Shown here: positions 27,392 to 37,444 of the stretch, piece after piece
Position numbering within the stretch: position 1 is the first letter of the stretch
Layout: every line of letters starts with the position of its first letter
Origin: Prochlorococcus sp. AG-409-L18
Lineage (GTDB): Bacteria; Cyanobacteriota; Cyanobacteriia; PCC-6307; Cyanobiaceae
Assembly (NCBI GenBank): GCA_003215535.1
Contig: QCKG01000003.1
Location: forward strand, 82,449-146,448
Direction: 5' to 3'
Length of the DNA stretch: 64,000 nucleotides
Notes under the pieces: model-generated
Database searches by the model: none
Told to the model about the DNA's origin: nothing
Seen by the model: the letters and a program-made list of their open reading frames with translations, nothing else
Translations under genes and position numbers: made by a program

Positions 27392-28405
27392 TTAAACAAA
27401 GAGATTTTGCTTTAGAAGCTCTTTAAGTGAAGATCTAGACCTGGGGCCAAGCTGAGTTACGATTTGACCGGCACAAATAGAGCCGATATTGCCACAGATG
27501 GAAAGGTTCTTCGAATTTAGGTAGCCATGAAGGAACCCACTCGCATATAAATCACCGGCTCCAGTGGTGTCAATTACTTGGCCAAGTTTATAGGGCTTGA
27601 TTCTTATTTGCTTGCCCTCATGGAGGATTACTGACCCTTTCTCTCCAAAGGTTAGAGCTGCTATGTCACAGCCTTTTTTGATCTTTTCTAAGGACATTTC
27701 TATGGATTCTCCCTTGTATAGTGAGGTTAATTCGCTTTCATTTGCGAAGAGTATATCTACATGACTTTCTAATAGTTCCAGGAAGCTTTCTCGATGTCTT
27801 TCTACGCAAAAGGCATCAGAAAGAGATAGTGCTACCTTCCTACCAGAATCCTTGGATGTTTTTGCAGCTTGAATGAAAGCTTTCTTAGCAGCAGGGTCAT
27901 CCCATAGATAACCCTCTAGATAAAGGATTTTCGCCTTTTGAACAATAGTAAGGTCTAGATCTTCTGGCTCAAGTAGAACCGAAGCTCCCAGGAAAGTACA
28001 CATAGTACGCTGTGCATCTGGGGTAACAAAGATTATGCATCTCGCAGTTGGAGGGCCTGTTTCTGCTGCAGGTGTTTCGAATAAAGCTCCTGCTGAGCAG
28101 ATCTCATCAGTAAAAACTTTTCCCATGTGGTCGTTTCTTACACGACCGATAAAAGCAACTTTGTTCCCAAGCTGTGAAAGTCCTGTAAGGGTATTTGCTG
28201 CTGATCCGCCCGAGCTTAGAAGACCTTTCTCTATTAGTGAAGACAACTCTTCAGCTTGTTCTTGATTAATGAGAGTCATTGAGCCTTTTTCTAAAGAATG
28301 CTTCTCTAGAAAGGAATCTTGTGTATGTACAAGAACGTCAACAATTGCATTACCTATCCCCACTACATCTATGGAGGAATCTTCAGGAATGTGATTCAGT
28401 GACAT
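27392..28405 (-). CDS. PfkB-family carbohydrate/adenosine kinase
   Basis: The 337-aa ribokinase-fold enzyme has GGSAANTLTGLSQLG near the N-terminus and IDTTGAGDLYASGFLHG near the C-terminus. The latter supplies the catalytic Asp and anion hole. The arrangement VVGIGNAIVDVLV and the PTARCIIFVTPDAQRTMCTFLG segment match the adenosine-kinase-like subgroup common in cyanobacteria and proteobacteria. Adenosine, or another nucleoside or sugar, is the likely substrate. It is convergent with cutA and lies 39 bases downstream of purA, consistent with a purine role. Confidence 0.85.
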   Translation of the reverse strand: MSLNHIPEDSSIDVVGIGNAIVDVLVHTQDSFLEKHSLEKGSMTLINQEQAEELSSLIEKGLLSSGGSAANTLTGLSQLGNKVAFIGRVRNDHMGKVFTDEICSAGALFETPAAETGPPTARCIIFVTPDAQRTMCTFLGASVLLEPEDLDLTIVQKAKILYLEGYLWDDPAAKKAFIQAAKTSKDSGRKVALSLSDAFCVERHRESFLELLESHVDILFANESELTSLYKGESIEMSLEKIKKGCDIAALTFGEKGSVILHEGKQIRIKPYKLGQVIDTTGAGDLYASGFLHGYLNSKNLSICGNIGSICAGQIVTQLGPRSRSSLKELLKQNLFV

Positions 28406-28444
28406 ACATCAAACTCGGAAGTTATGTGGTTGTTTCCTTAATTA

Positions 28445-29818
<1,374 letters not shown>

Positions 29819-29850
29819 CTAAAGTCAAAATAATGAATTAAAGAGTATTT

Positions 29851-30282
29851 TTATTTCTCGCTCCCTACCATTGCTTCTGCTTTGGTTAGCTCATTATTGA
29901 GCCGATCTTTTAAGGCTTCTGAGAGTGGACGATTCGCAAAAGTCTTGTAATGACCTGCCATTGAGTTAAGTGCCGTTTGCATGGTTGTGAAGGAGACTGT
30001 CTTATTTACTTGAGATCGATTTCTATATCTAGAGATGTAGTCATTAATAAGTAGAAGGGCTTCATCTTTTGCTTCAGATTGACCTTCTGCATCTTGAGGA
30101 ATGGCAATAGTTTCACGCAGGCTGCGAGCAACTGAAACAGTGTCAGCGGCAAAGTCGCCTGACATGGCAGTTCCTGCCTGAGCACTTGTACCAAAAGGGA
30201 TGAGTATTAGGCAGAGACCAAGGCAGAGAGCCATAGTCGCCCCCATCAGCCTCTTGAACAGGCGATGAAAGGCGGAAGTCAT
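29851..30282 (-). CDS. psb27: photosystem II assembly protein Psb27
   Basis: Psb27 binds CP43 on the lumenal side and assists PSII assembly and repair before the oxygen-evolving cluster forms. The 143-aa precursor has a basic N-terminus, a hydrophobic core and a signal-peptidase-I-like AQA-G site (about residue 36). The Psb27 four-helix region follows with DTVSVARSLRETIAIPQD and LLLINDYISRYRNR. The lipobox cysteine found in many cyanobacterial Psb27 proteins is missing. It lies between proS and purA on the same strand. Confidence 0.9.
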   Translation of the reverse strand: MTSAFHRLFKRLMGATMALCLGLCLILIPFGTSAQAGTAMSGDFAADTVSVARSLRETIAIPQDAEGQSEAKDEALLLINDYISRYRNRSQVNKTVSFTTMQTALNSMAGHYKTFANRPLSEALKDRLNNELTKAEAMVGSEK

Positions 30283-30324
30283 TTCTCTATAAGCAACTTT
30301 TCTAACTTTAGGAGCAGCTTTGCT

Positions 30325-32118
30325 CTAATTAGGTTTCCTTTGTGGAAGTTCAGCTAATAATTGACTTATTGCTGCTTCATGGTCGAGTAACTTTGTTTCT
30401 CTGCGTCCTCTTTGAACGAGTTCTACCTGGCCTGAATCTGCGTCTCTACCAACAACGACACGCCATGGGATTCCAATAAGGTCTGAATCTTTGAACTTGA
30501 CACCAGCACGTTCATTTCTGTCATCTAAAAGGGCATCTAAGCCGTTGCTCTTTAATCTTTTGTAGATTTTCTCCCCTAAAACCCTCTGCTGGGAGTTTTG
30601 TATGTTGGCAATTACTACGTTTACTTCGAAAGGAGCAATTGATATGGGCCAAATAATGCCTTCCTTATCATGATTTTGTTCTACGGCTGCTTGTGCGAGC
30701 CGAGAAATTCCTATTCCATAACAGCCCATCCAGAAAGCTTCTTGGATCCCTTTTTCATTAGTAAAACTTGCATTTAGAGAATTTGAATATTTACGACCTA
30801 GCTGAAAAATATGCCCAATCTCGATGCCACGTCGCTCCAAAAGATTTTGACTTGGATCATGATGACATATGTCACCTGCTTTCGCCTTCCTTATATCTAA
30901 CCCTTTGGGATTACCTCCAAGTGACAGCCAATTAACACCGAATAAATGTTCATCTTCTGTATTTGCTCCACATATAAAAGATTCTAGGTCTGCAGCAGTG
31001 TGATCTGTGATTCTAATAAAAGAATTACTCCAAGTTTTTGCACCACTAAGTACTGAATTGTTTAAGTCAGGCCCTAGAAAACCAAAGGGCAAATCAGATA
31101 GGCCTTGAGCGCATAACCTTTCTTTTGTTATTGGCAGCAGATTTGTCACACCCTTCTTTAGTCGAGCCGTTAAAATATTAGTTAATTTAACATCATTAAC
31201 TTCTTGGTCTCCTCTTATACTTATAAGTAGCGGTTGTTCTTTACCATCTTCCAAAATGGCGAGAATTAGAATTACTTTTACTATTTGAGATGGATCCAAA
31301 TTGTTTGAAGAACATAATTGAGATATCGATTTTTGGCCAGGTGTTTTAAGTTTATATGTCTTTTTTGCGATGAATGGTTTTGCTGGTAATGGTATGGATA
31401 TAGCTTTTTCTTGATTGGCAGCATAAACTCCATCAGGGCTTGTAAGTATTAAGTCTTCCCCTGAATCTGCAGTCACCATAAATTCTTGAGACGCTGCGCC
31501 TCCAATAGCACCACTATCGGCATCTACAGCGACAGTTTCGACCCCGCATCTGGAGAAAATATTCCTGTAAACAGAATCTATTTTTTCATATGTGATTTTC
31601 AGATCCTTTTCATTAGCATGAAAGGAATATGCATCTTTCATGATGAATTCTCTACTTCTCATCAGGCCAAATCTTGGCCTGATTTCATCTCTAAATTTAG
31701 TTTGTATCTGATAGAGATTTACTGGTAATTGTTTATATGAACGAAGTAGTTCTGATGCAATGCTTGTAATTACTTCCTCATGAGTAGGGCCAAGGCCGAT
31801 TTCTCTGCCTTGGCGATCCTTTAAGTGAAACATGATTCCTTCTCCAGCTGTATATCCATTCCATCGGCCGCTCCGTTCCCAAAGTTCTGCAGGGTGAAGT
31901 TGAGGAAGAAGTGTCTGAAGAGCCCCTGATGAATCCATTTCCTCTTGAACTATGGCTGTGATTTTGTTTATTACTCGCCACATAAGTGGTAAGTAGGCAT
32001 ATATTCCTGATGTGATCCGTCGAATGAAGCCACCTCTAACTAAAAGTTGATGAGAGGCGATTTCGGCTTCCGCTGGCACGTCCCGCAGCGTTACAAGCAT
32101 TAGGCGGGATGCGCGCAT
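30325..32118 (-). CDS. proS: prolyl-tRNA synthetase
   Basis: This is a 597-aa bacterial-type class II synthetase. Motif 1 region is MLVTLRDVPAEAEIASHQLLVRGGFIRRITSG-like, shown here by GIYAYLPLMWRV. Motif 2 includes TKFRDEIRPRFGLMRSREF, and motif 3 is GIGISRLAQA. The length shows that the editing insertion (INS domain, about residues 225-400) is present, though its sequence is divergent. A C-terminal anticodon domain follows (IGIPWRVVVGRDADSG). It charges tRNA-Pro. Its divergent start shares a 146-base spacer with the HTH gene. Confidence 0.97.
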   Translation of the reverse strand: MRASRLMLVTLRDVPAEAEIASHQLLVRGGFIRRITSGIYAYLPLMWRVINKITAIVQEEMDSSGALQTLLPQLHPAELWERSGRWNGYTAGEGIMFHLKDRQGREIGLGPTHEEVITSIASELLRSYKQLPVNLYQIQTKFRDEIRPRFGLMRSREFIMKDAYSFHANEKDLKITYEKIDSVYRNIFSRCGVETVAVDADSGAIGGAASQEFMVTADSGEDLILTSPDGVYAANQEKAISIPLPAKPFIAKKTYKLKTPGQKSISQLCSSNNLDPSQIVKVILILAILEDGKEQPLLISIRGDQEVNDVKLTNILTARLKKGVTNLLPITKERLCAQGLSDLPFGFLGPDLNNSVLSGAKTWSNSFIRITDHTAADLESFICGANTEDEHLFGVNWLSLGGNPKGLDIRKAKAGDICHHDPSQNLLERRGIEIGHIFQLGRKYSNSLNASFTNEKGIQEAFWMGCYGIGISRLAQAAVEQNHDKEGIIWPISIAPFEVNVVIANIQNSQQRVLGEKIYKRLKSNGLDALLDDRNERAGVKFKDSDLIGIPWRVVVGRDADSGQVELVQRGRRETKLLDHEAAISQLLAELPQRKPN

Positions 32119-32264
32119 GGGCCATTTACCAAATGAGAATGGAAGCTAACATCCATCGGGCAACTGGCCGGTCTTGAAAGTGTCTGATTTCCTTAACTGA
32201 TAGAGATTAAGTGAGTCTCATCTGCTAACTTCTGTCCCAGTTAAATCCGCCCCGAGTTGAGATT

Positions 32265-32729
32265 ATGTTTAGTGGGACGGTAAATCCTTCAAGCTCAGCC
32301 TCTTCTCCTTCAGCGGGATATGCAAACGATATTCAGGCCATAATGGCAAGTTCAGACTCACTTGTTGGTATTGATGATGTTCAGAAGTCTTTAAATAGAT
32401 CAAGAGCTTCTGTGTATCGTTATACAAATACTGATCCTAGAAATCTTAATCCACCATTTAATCCTAGAAAGCTAAATTCTGAGTATCGAAGTGATCAAAA
32501 AGATGCCCTTTTGTTTCACCCTAATGAAGTAGCCCGCTTCGCAAAAGATGTACTAAGGATAAAGGAAGTCACAGTTGAAGTCTTGAATTCTCCTTCATCA
32601 GCTACCCAACAAGTTTTGACTTCGATTCTTGAGGAGCTTCAAATGATTAGGACACATCTTGAGAGTCTTAATGAGCAGCCTGCAGACATTTATCCTCATC
32701 CCGGCGGTCAAGACAGGCCCGCAGCATAG
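32265..32729 (+). CDS. HTH DNA-binding protein of cyanobacterial type
   Basis: The 154-aa protein has a helix-turn-helix-like segment at about residues 38-60 (GIDDVQKSLNRSRASVYRYTN). It continues with a basic middle (NPRKLNSEYRS) and a conserved LLFHPNEVARFAKDVLRI. A C-terminal helix that could dimerise follows (TSILEELQMIRTHLESL). Homologues are sometimes annotated as resolvase, but no recombinase catalytic domain is present, so a regulator is more likely. It begins a cluster leading to the membrane protein and the second ppa gene. Confidence 0.65.
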   Translation: MFSGTVNPSSSASSPSAGYANDIQAIMASSDSLVGIDDVQKSLNRSRASVYRYTNTDPRNLNPPFNPRKLNSEYRSDQKDALLFHPNEVARFAKDVLRIKEVTVEVLNSPSSATQQVLTSILEELQMIRTHLESLNEQPADIYPHPGGQDRPAA

Positions 32730-32849
32730 ATTGACTTTTGATGAGAGAATAATCTCAGCTTTCTAAGGAATGCAATTCATTCTTTAGTAGTTGCCTTGGT
32801 GAGGAATGCTTTCGCATTGGTTACTAGGGTTGTTCTTAAAACCCCTTGC

Positions 32850-33173
32850 ATGGACCCTGAACCGGCTTCCGTATCTAAACCTTCCACCTTTGGTGAGGTG
32901 ATTTCTAATTCATCTCATAAAGGAGATTTAAAAGGGAGTGATGATGATGACCCTTTTAGTTTGAGTGGTCCATATATTGCGTTGCTTGGCTTGATCATTG
33001 CATTAGCTACAGTTGGCGTTCCTCTTACAGCGGTTTTTACGGAAAGGCCTAAGGAGCGCATAAATATAGTTCCTACTGCCTTGGAAACTGATGGATCTCA
33101 GTCCTCTATCTCCATCTCCCTCACCAGGACTGGTAAATCTGATAGTCGAAATACCAGCGGGAAGCAGGAATAA
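32850..33173 (+). CDS. small single-span membrane protein overlapping ppa
   Basis: The family is unknown. The 107-aa protein (ATG 32850; TTG 32796 is an alternative) has a polar acidic N-terminal half, one hydrophobic span ([23 protein letters not shown], quoted in part: [18 protein letters not shown]) and a Ser/Thr-rich tail. Its last 83 bases overlap the start of the second ppa gene in another frame. That is an unusually long same-strand overlap, so part of the tail is encoded by the same DNA as the pyrophosphatase N-terminus. Confidence 0.55.
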   Translation: MDPEPASVSKPSTFGEVISNSSHKGDLKGSDDDDPFSLSGPYIALLGLIIALATVGVPLTAVFTERPKERINIVPTALETDGSQSSISISLTRTGKSDSRNTSGKQE

Positions 33174-33615
33174 ATACGAATACTTCGCTGATGCCGGAGT
33201 TATGGCCCTAGATAGGGTTCTTCATTCTTCAGTGAGATACCCATTCGACTATGGATTTATTCCAAATACTTTGGCTGAAGATGGAGCTCCTCTTGATGCC
33301 ATGGTAGTCATGGAGGAACCAACTTTTGCTGGTTGTCTTATTAAGGCCCGACCTATTGGCGTTCTTGATATGCACGATTCAGGAGCTTATGATGGAAAGT
33401 TGTTATGTGTTCCTGTTGCGGATCCACGTCAAAAGTCAATTAGCAGCATTAAGCAAATAGCTCCAAATCAATTGGAGGATGTAGCAGAATTTTTTAGAAC
33501 TTATAAAAGCCTTGAGGGCAGAGTGATAGTTATAGATGGTTGGAGAGATTTTGATGCAGTTGAAGGGCTTTTGGAAGATTGTATTGCAGCAGCTAAGAAT
33601 AAAACTAATATTTGA
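33091..33615 (+). CDS. ppa: cyanobacterial-type family I pyrophosphatase homologue, D-to-A in metal cluster
   Basis: The 174-aa protein starts [13 protein letters not shown] and continues [13 protein letters not shown], as in classical cyanobacterial pyrophosphatases. Most active-site residues are kept: [30 protein letters not shown] and the Y-K pair in FRTYKSLEG. The metal-binding cluster, normally DGDPLD, reads DGAPLD (about residues 65-70), so the middle aspartate is lost. This should weaken or abolish hydrolysis. The start overlaps the upstream membrane protein gene by 83 bases. Confidence 0.88.
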   Translation: MDLSPLSPSPSPGLVNLIVEIPAGSRNKYEYFADAGVMALDRVLHSSVRYPFDYGFIPNTLAEDGAPLDAMVVMEEPTFAGCLIKARPIGVLDMHDSGAYDGKLLCVPVADPRQKSISSIKQIAPNQLEDVAEFFRTYKSLEGRVIVIDGWRDFDAVEGLLEDCIAAAKNKTNI

Positions 33616-33669
33616 GTATGGTTTTTATTAGCCTCCTATTAGCGAAATTAAATTCCCTATAAGCCTCCT

Positions 33670-34029
33670 ATGTATTCTTCTGTTCAGGTATATAGCTACT
33701 CGCGCTGTTCAACGTGCAAGAAAGCTTTAAAATGGCTTGATGAGCATCAAGTTGACTACGAATTACTTGATATTGTCGAGAATCCACCATCTAAAGAAAT
33801 TATCAGAGAGGCGATTAGTCAATTGGGAAGTCGTAAGCCCTTGTTTAATACGAGTGGGAAGAGTTATAGGGCGCTAGGCTCTGAGTCGGTTAAGGGGATG
33901 AGTGACCCTGAAGCCATAGAAGCACTCTCTGCTGACGGCAAGTTGATTAAACGTCCTCTATTGATTTCTAAAGAAGGAAAGATATTTGTGGGATTTAAAC
34001 CTTATGATTGGGAAGAAGTCTTTTCTTGA
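33670..34029 (+). CDS. Spx/ArsC-family thioredoxin-fold protein
   Basis: The 119-aa protein belongs to the ArsC/Spx/YffB family. It has CSTC (C13, C16) near the N-terminus in YSRCSTCKKALKWLDEHQ, a cis-Pro strand IKRPLLISKEGKIFVGFKP, and no extra domain. With a CxxC and the KRPLL strand it could be a redox regulator of RNA polymerase (Spx-like) or an arsenate/glutathione-linked reductase; the sequence alone does not decide. It lies 54 bases after ppa on the same strand. Confidence 0.82.
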   Translation: MYSSVQVYSYSRCSTCKKALKWLDEHQVDYELLDIVENPPSKEIIREAISQLGSRKPLFNTSGKSYRALGSESVKGMSDPEAIEALSADGKLIKRPLLISKEGKIFVGFKPYDWEEVFS

Positions 34030-34094
34030 CAAGGAACTCTATAGTTTACTCTGATTTACAGAAGGATGAATTTTAACTACCTAGGCAACTAAGT

Positions 34095-34769
34095 ATGCCT
34101 CGTCAGAACATTCTAAAGAACCCAGGTCCTAATCCTTTTTGGGATTTTTGGGCACCCATCATTTTGACATTCTCTTTATATATAGGGATTCGTCATTACA
34201 TCGCCGAGGCTAGATATATCCCTTCAGGTTCTATGTTGCCAGGTTTACAGGTTAATGATCGTTTATTGATTGAAAAGCTGTCCTTTCTTCGTAGACCTCC
34301 TCGTCGTGGTGAAATCGTTGTATTTAATTCGCCATATGCTTTCGATCGAGTTTTAGCTTCTAGGAAAGCTTCTTCGAAAATTAGATGTGCTTTGGTTAAC
34401 TTCCCTTTGATTAGTATTGTTTTGGGTATACGTGATCCGGCTTGTGATGCATATATAAAACGTGTTGTTGCAGTTTCTGGAGATAAAGTTTTAGTGAATT
34501 CCAGAGGTGAGGTTTTTCTAAATGGTGTTCTTAAAAAGGAACCATATGTAACTAATTATTGTCCTTCGGATTTAAGGGGAATTAGCTCTTGCAAAAGGTT
34601 AGATCTTAAGGTCCCCGATCGACATGTTTTGGTACTTGGTGATAATAGAAATAACAGTTGGGATGGTCGTTTTTGGCCTGGTGGGGCATTCTTGCCAGAA
34701 GATCAGATTGTAGGACGTGCTTTTTGGAGGTTTTGGCCTATTAAACGTCTAGGGTTTTTAGTTCCTTAG
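34095..34769 (+). CDS. lepB: signal peptidase I
   Basis: The 224-aa type I signal peptidase has one N-terminal membrane span (about residues 17-33). The catalytic serine S46 is in YIPSGSMLPGL and the catalytic lysine K122 in YIKRVVAVSGD. The conserved box VLGDNRNNSWDGRFWP is near the C-terminus. It removes signal peptides at the periplasmic or lumenal face. The last 12 bases overlap the 3' end of the convergent dihydroorotase-like gene. Confidence 0.95.
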   Translation: MPRQNILKNPGPNPFWDFWAPIILTFSLYIGIRHYIAEARYIPSGSMLPGLQVNDRLLIEKLSFLRRPPRRGEIVVFNSPYAFDRVLASRKASSKIRCALVNFPLISIVLGIRDPACDAYIKRVVAVSGDKVLVNSRGEVFLNGVLKKEPYVTNYCPSDLRGISSCKRLDLKVPDRHVLVLGDNRNNSWDGRFWPGGAFLPEDQIVGRAFWRFWPIKRLGFLVP

Positions 34770-36014
34770 ACCACAAGCAATGACTTTCCCTTTTAATTCT
34801 TTCCCTTGCCAAGGTTGATTCGCTGTAGAGGGAGACATCGGGTTGTGTTGGTTTTGCTTCCAGCTTAAATCCGGATCAAAAAGTAACCATCTTCTACTCT
34901 TACACCTAATAGATTCCTCTTGGGTATTGAGCATTTTGGAGGGACCGAAGCTAAGTAATTCCCAGAGTTTTTCTATTGAGAATCCTGAGTTGACAACAAG
35001 TTCCTGCCAAAGGGAAGGAAGAACTAGGTGATGTCCACTTATTCCTGCCAAACGAGTTGCTATAGGTTGCTGGGATTGTTCTTCATCTAGTGCTATTGAG
35101 TGAACTGCTATCGAAGTTATTGTTCCATCACGTAGGGCATTTATGAGAGCTTTCCGATCAAGTGGCCCGCCTAGAGATGGAGACACCCTCCACCCTTCTT
35201 CGGTGGCAGAAAGTTGGCTACTATCTGCCACAACGTGCCACCAGGAAACACTTGCCATGAGGTTGTTCTTAGCGGCTTGAATGCAAGAGATCCCTTCAGC
35301 AGTTGAAATATTCATTAGACGCATAGATATCTCAGGGTGTTGTCTATGAAGCTCGAGTAGTTGCCCAATAGGCAGCGTTTCGCTTGCTATTGGGTCAGGT
35401 GCCCATCCGGCTCGGAGAGTTTCAATACCTTCTCGAACTATTCCTTTGCCTTGAATTTTTGTATCTCTTGGCGCAATCAATATTGGAGAGGCCCCCATTT
35501 CACCAAGAACAAAACTTTGTTTTAGGAGTTCAAGAGGTGGTATTTCATCGTCATCTGCCAAACCAATAGCACCATGCTGAAGAAGATCAGCATGAGGGGT
35601 GAGTTCCTGCCCCTCACTATTTCGACTGAAGCTGCCCCAAAGATGAATACGAACATCTTTTTGCGCATCATTAAATCCCATTAGGCGCTCTGGCTTGTCA
35701 CGCCAAGAGGAACTTCTTGGTAAGAGCGCTAATTGTCCATAGCCCTCTTGAGCTGCCATCTCTCTGAGGCTTTTGAGGGTCTCAACATGCCCATTAGTAG
35801 GTTCTTCAAGTATGGAATGTGGATCTACTAGGCAGGGGGCAAGCAGTAGACGACTAGCTTCTGTAGGAGTAAGTCCGATTTTCTTCGCCTGATTAGAAGC
35901 CTCTTCTCCAAAGGCGATTATTTGACCAGCGTCTATTAAGACTGAATCTTTGATTACGGGCTGACTTGCTCCGTAAAGGATTTGTACAGGATCTAAGAAG
36001 TATGACTCATGCAT
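34758..36014 (-). CDS. dihydroorotase-like protein lacking metal ligands
   Basis: The 418-aa protein has the amidohydrolase/PyrC layout: an N-terminal beta region, LLAPCLVDPHSILEEP at the first strand, and a C-terminal beta sandwich. The HxH ligand pair (normally DxHxHLREPG) is reduced to a single His in DPHSILEEP. The late catalytic D-x-A-P-H motif is replaced by VHSIALDEE. It should therefore be non-catalytic, like the PyrX partners of aspartate carbamoyltransferase. I chose ATG 36014; a GTG at 36059 would overlap the upstream phosphatase gene by 41 bases. Confidence 0.78.
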   Translation of the reverse strand: MHESYFLDPVQILYGASQPVIKDSVLIDAGQIIAFGEEASNQAKKIGLTPTEASRLLLAPCLVDPHSILEEPTNGHVETLKSLREMAAQEGYGQLALLPRSSSWRDKPERLMGFNDAQKDVRIHLWGSFSRNSEGQELTPHADLLQHGAIGLADDDEIPPLELLKQSFVLGEMGASPILIAPRDTKIQGKGIVREGIETLRAGWAPDPIASETLPIGQLLELHRQHPEISMRLMNISTAEGISCIQAAKNNLMASVSWWHVVADSSQLSATEEGWRVSPSLGGPLDRKALINALRDGTITSIAVHSIALDEEQSQQPIATRLAGISGHHLVLPSLWQELVVNSGFSIEKLWELLSFGPSKMLNTQEESIRCKSRRWLLFDPDLSWKQNQHNPMSPSTANQPWQGKELKGKVIACGLRN

Positions 36015-36018
36015 GTGC

Positions 36019-37380
36019 TCATAGTGCTCCTGATGCGGTGCAATCAAGTAACCCACCAAGATGAGATGTGAGATTGAGACATGTCACTACAGAAGGCTGG
36101 CTTGAATTGAGGGAGATGTCGATCACTGTTACTCCACCATTCCCTTGTTTGACCATCCAGATATCTGAAGGGTTAAGACCAAGAAGATGGCAGAGAATAG
36201 TTTTGTTGACTGCGTCATGTGCGACAACGAGAGCAGTTTCGTTAGTACAAAGACTATCGCAGATGGTTTGCCAACATTTGACGGCTCTTTCCCAGACACC
36301 GGTGATATTTTCTCCCTCAGGCATTTGAACTTTTTCTGGAGAGTCATGCCATGTTTCTAGTAGTTCGGACCAGGCTGCCTTTATCTCTGACTCAAGTTTG
36401 CCTTCCCACAGTCCATGTCCTATTTCCAAGAGTCCTTCTTTCAATTTTAGTTTTACGCCTGGATGGTATTTGAGGATTTCTTCTGCTGTTTGCTTTGGTC
36501 TACTCATTGAGCTGCTATAGGCCTGATCGATTTGAGTGTTCTTTAGGAATTCACCTGCAGCTGAGGCTTGACTTTTTCCATTGCGATTTAGGGGAATGTC
36601 GATTTGTCCTTGGAATCGTCCTTGACGGTTCCAATCAGTTTCTCCATGGCGAACAAGTATTAAACGAGCATTTCCCTTCTTTGAGGGCAAAGGCGGACTC
36701 AGATGGGTGATGTTATTAAGGCATTCGATTTGGGTTTGATAGCTCTTAAATGGATGCGGGTTAAGGTTAAAAATAGAGAGAGAAGCATTGTTTAATTGCA
36801 ATCTTCTAAAGCTTTGATTTTGTCCACCTAATAAAGTGATAATAAGACAGCGCAATATTGCATTGTGCGCAACCAAAATCACAGTCTCATTCTTATGCGG
36901 GGAGTGACGATCAACAAGTTTTGTTATGAAATTTTTGGCTTGAATAATTAATTCTTCAATTGGTTTGTAATTTTGACCATCTTCATGCTTTAGGACGAGA
37001 TTTTCAGGTTGGTTCTTCCAGGTTTGGTAATCCTCGGGAAATTTTTCCATTACTTCTTCAACTGTTAAGCCGCTCCAAGGCCCAAGATCTATTTCAAGTA
37101 ATCCATTGTCAAAAATTGGTTCTGGTCTTTTCTCAATAGATTCAAGAAGTTTGTTTGTCGTTTCAACTGCACGTTTTAAAGGAGAGCTATAGATGGCATC
37201 AATTCGCATATCAGCAAGAACCTCTCCGGTCAGACTGGCTTGTCGCTGTCCTTCATTGGTTAGAAGAGAGAGATCATTACGACCTTGGATCCTTTTCTCG
37301 CGATTGAAGCTACTGAGTCCATGACGAACAAGCAGAAGACGCAAAGTCACCTGAACAAAACTTGCGGGATTAGAAGCCAT
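36019..37380 (-). CDS. double-domain histidine phosphatase (PGAM-like)
   Basis: The 453-aa protein has two complete histidine phosphatase domains in tandem. The first has LLLVRHGLSSFN (catalytic H20) with SSPLKRAVETT and AHNAILRCLI. The second has LILVRHGETDWN (H245) with SSSMSRPKQTAEE and AHDAVNKTILC. Both nucleophilic histidines and both second histidines are kept, so both may be active. Cyanobacterial homologues are annotated as phosphoglycerate mutase, but phosphoserine phosphatase or another small phosphatase is possible. It is followed closely by the dihydroorotase-like gene. Confidence 0.85.
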   Translation of the reverse strand: MASNPASFVQVTLRLLLVRHGLSSFNREKRIQGRNDLSLLTNEGQRQASLTGEVLADMRIDAIYSSPLKRAVETTNKLLESIEKRPEPIFDNGLLEIDLGPWSGLTVEEVMEKFPEDYQTWKNQPENLVLKHEDGQNYKPIEELIIQAKNFITKLVDRHSPHKNETVILVAHNAILRCLIITLLGGQNQSFRRLQLNNASLSIFNLNPHPFKSYQTQIECLNNITHLSPPLPSKKGNARLILVRHGETDWNRQGRFQGQIDIPLNRNGKSQASAAGEFLKNTQIDQAYSSSMSRPKQTAEEILKYHPGVKLKLKEGLLEIGHGLWEGKLESEIKAAWSELLETWHDSPEKVQMPEGENITGVWERAVKCWQTICDSLCTNETALVVAHDAVNKTILCHLLGLNPSDIWMVKQGNGGVTVIDISLNSSQPSVVTCLNLTSHLGGLLDCTASGAL

Positions 37381-37444
37381 CGTATGGGGAATCTGTCGAC
37401 TTAATCTCTCTGTATAAGGAGAGTGTCCATCTGCTGATGACTTT

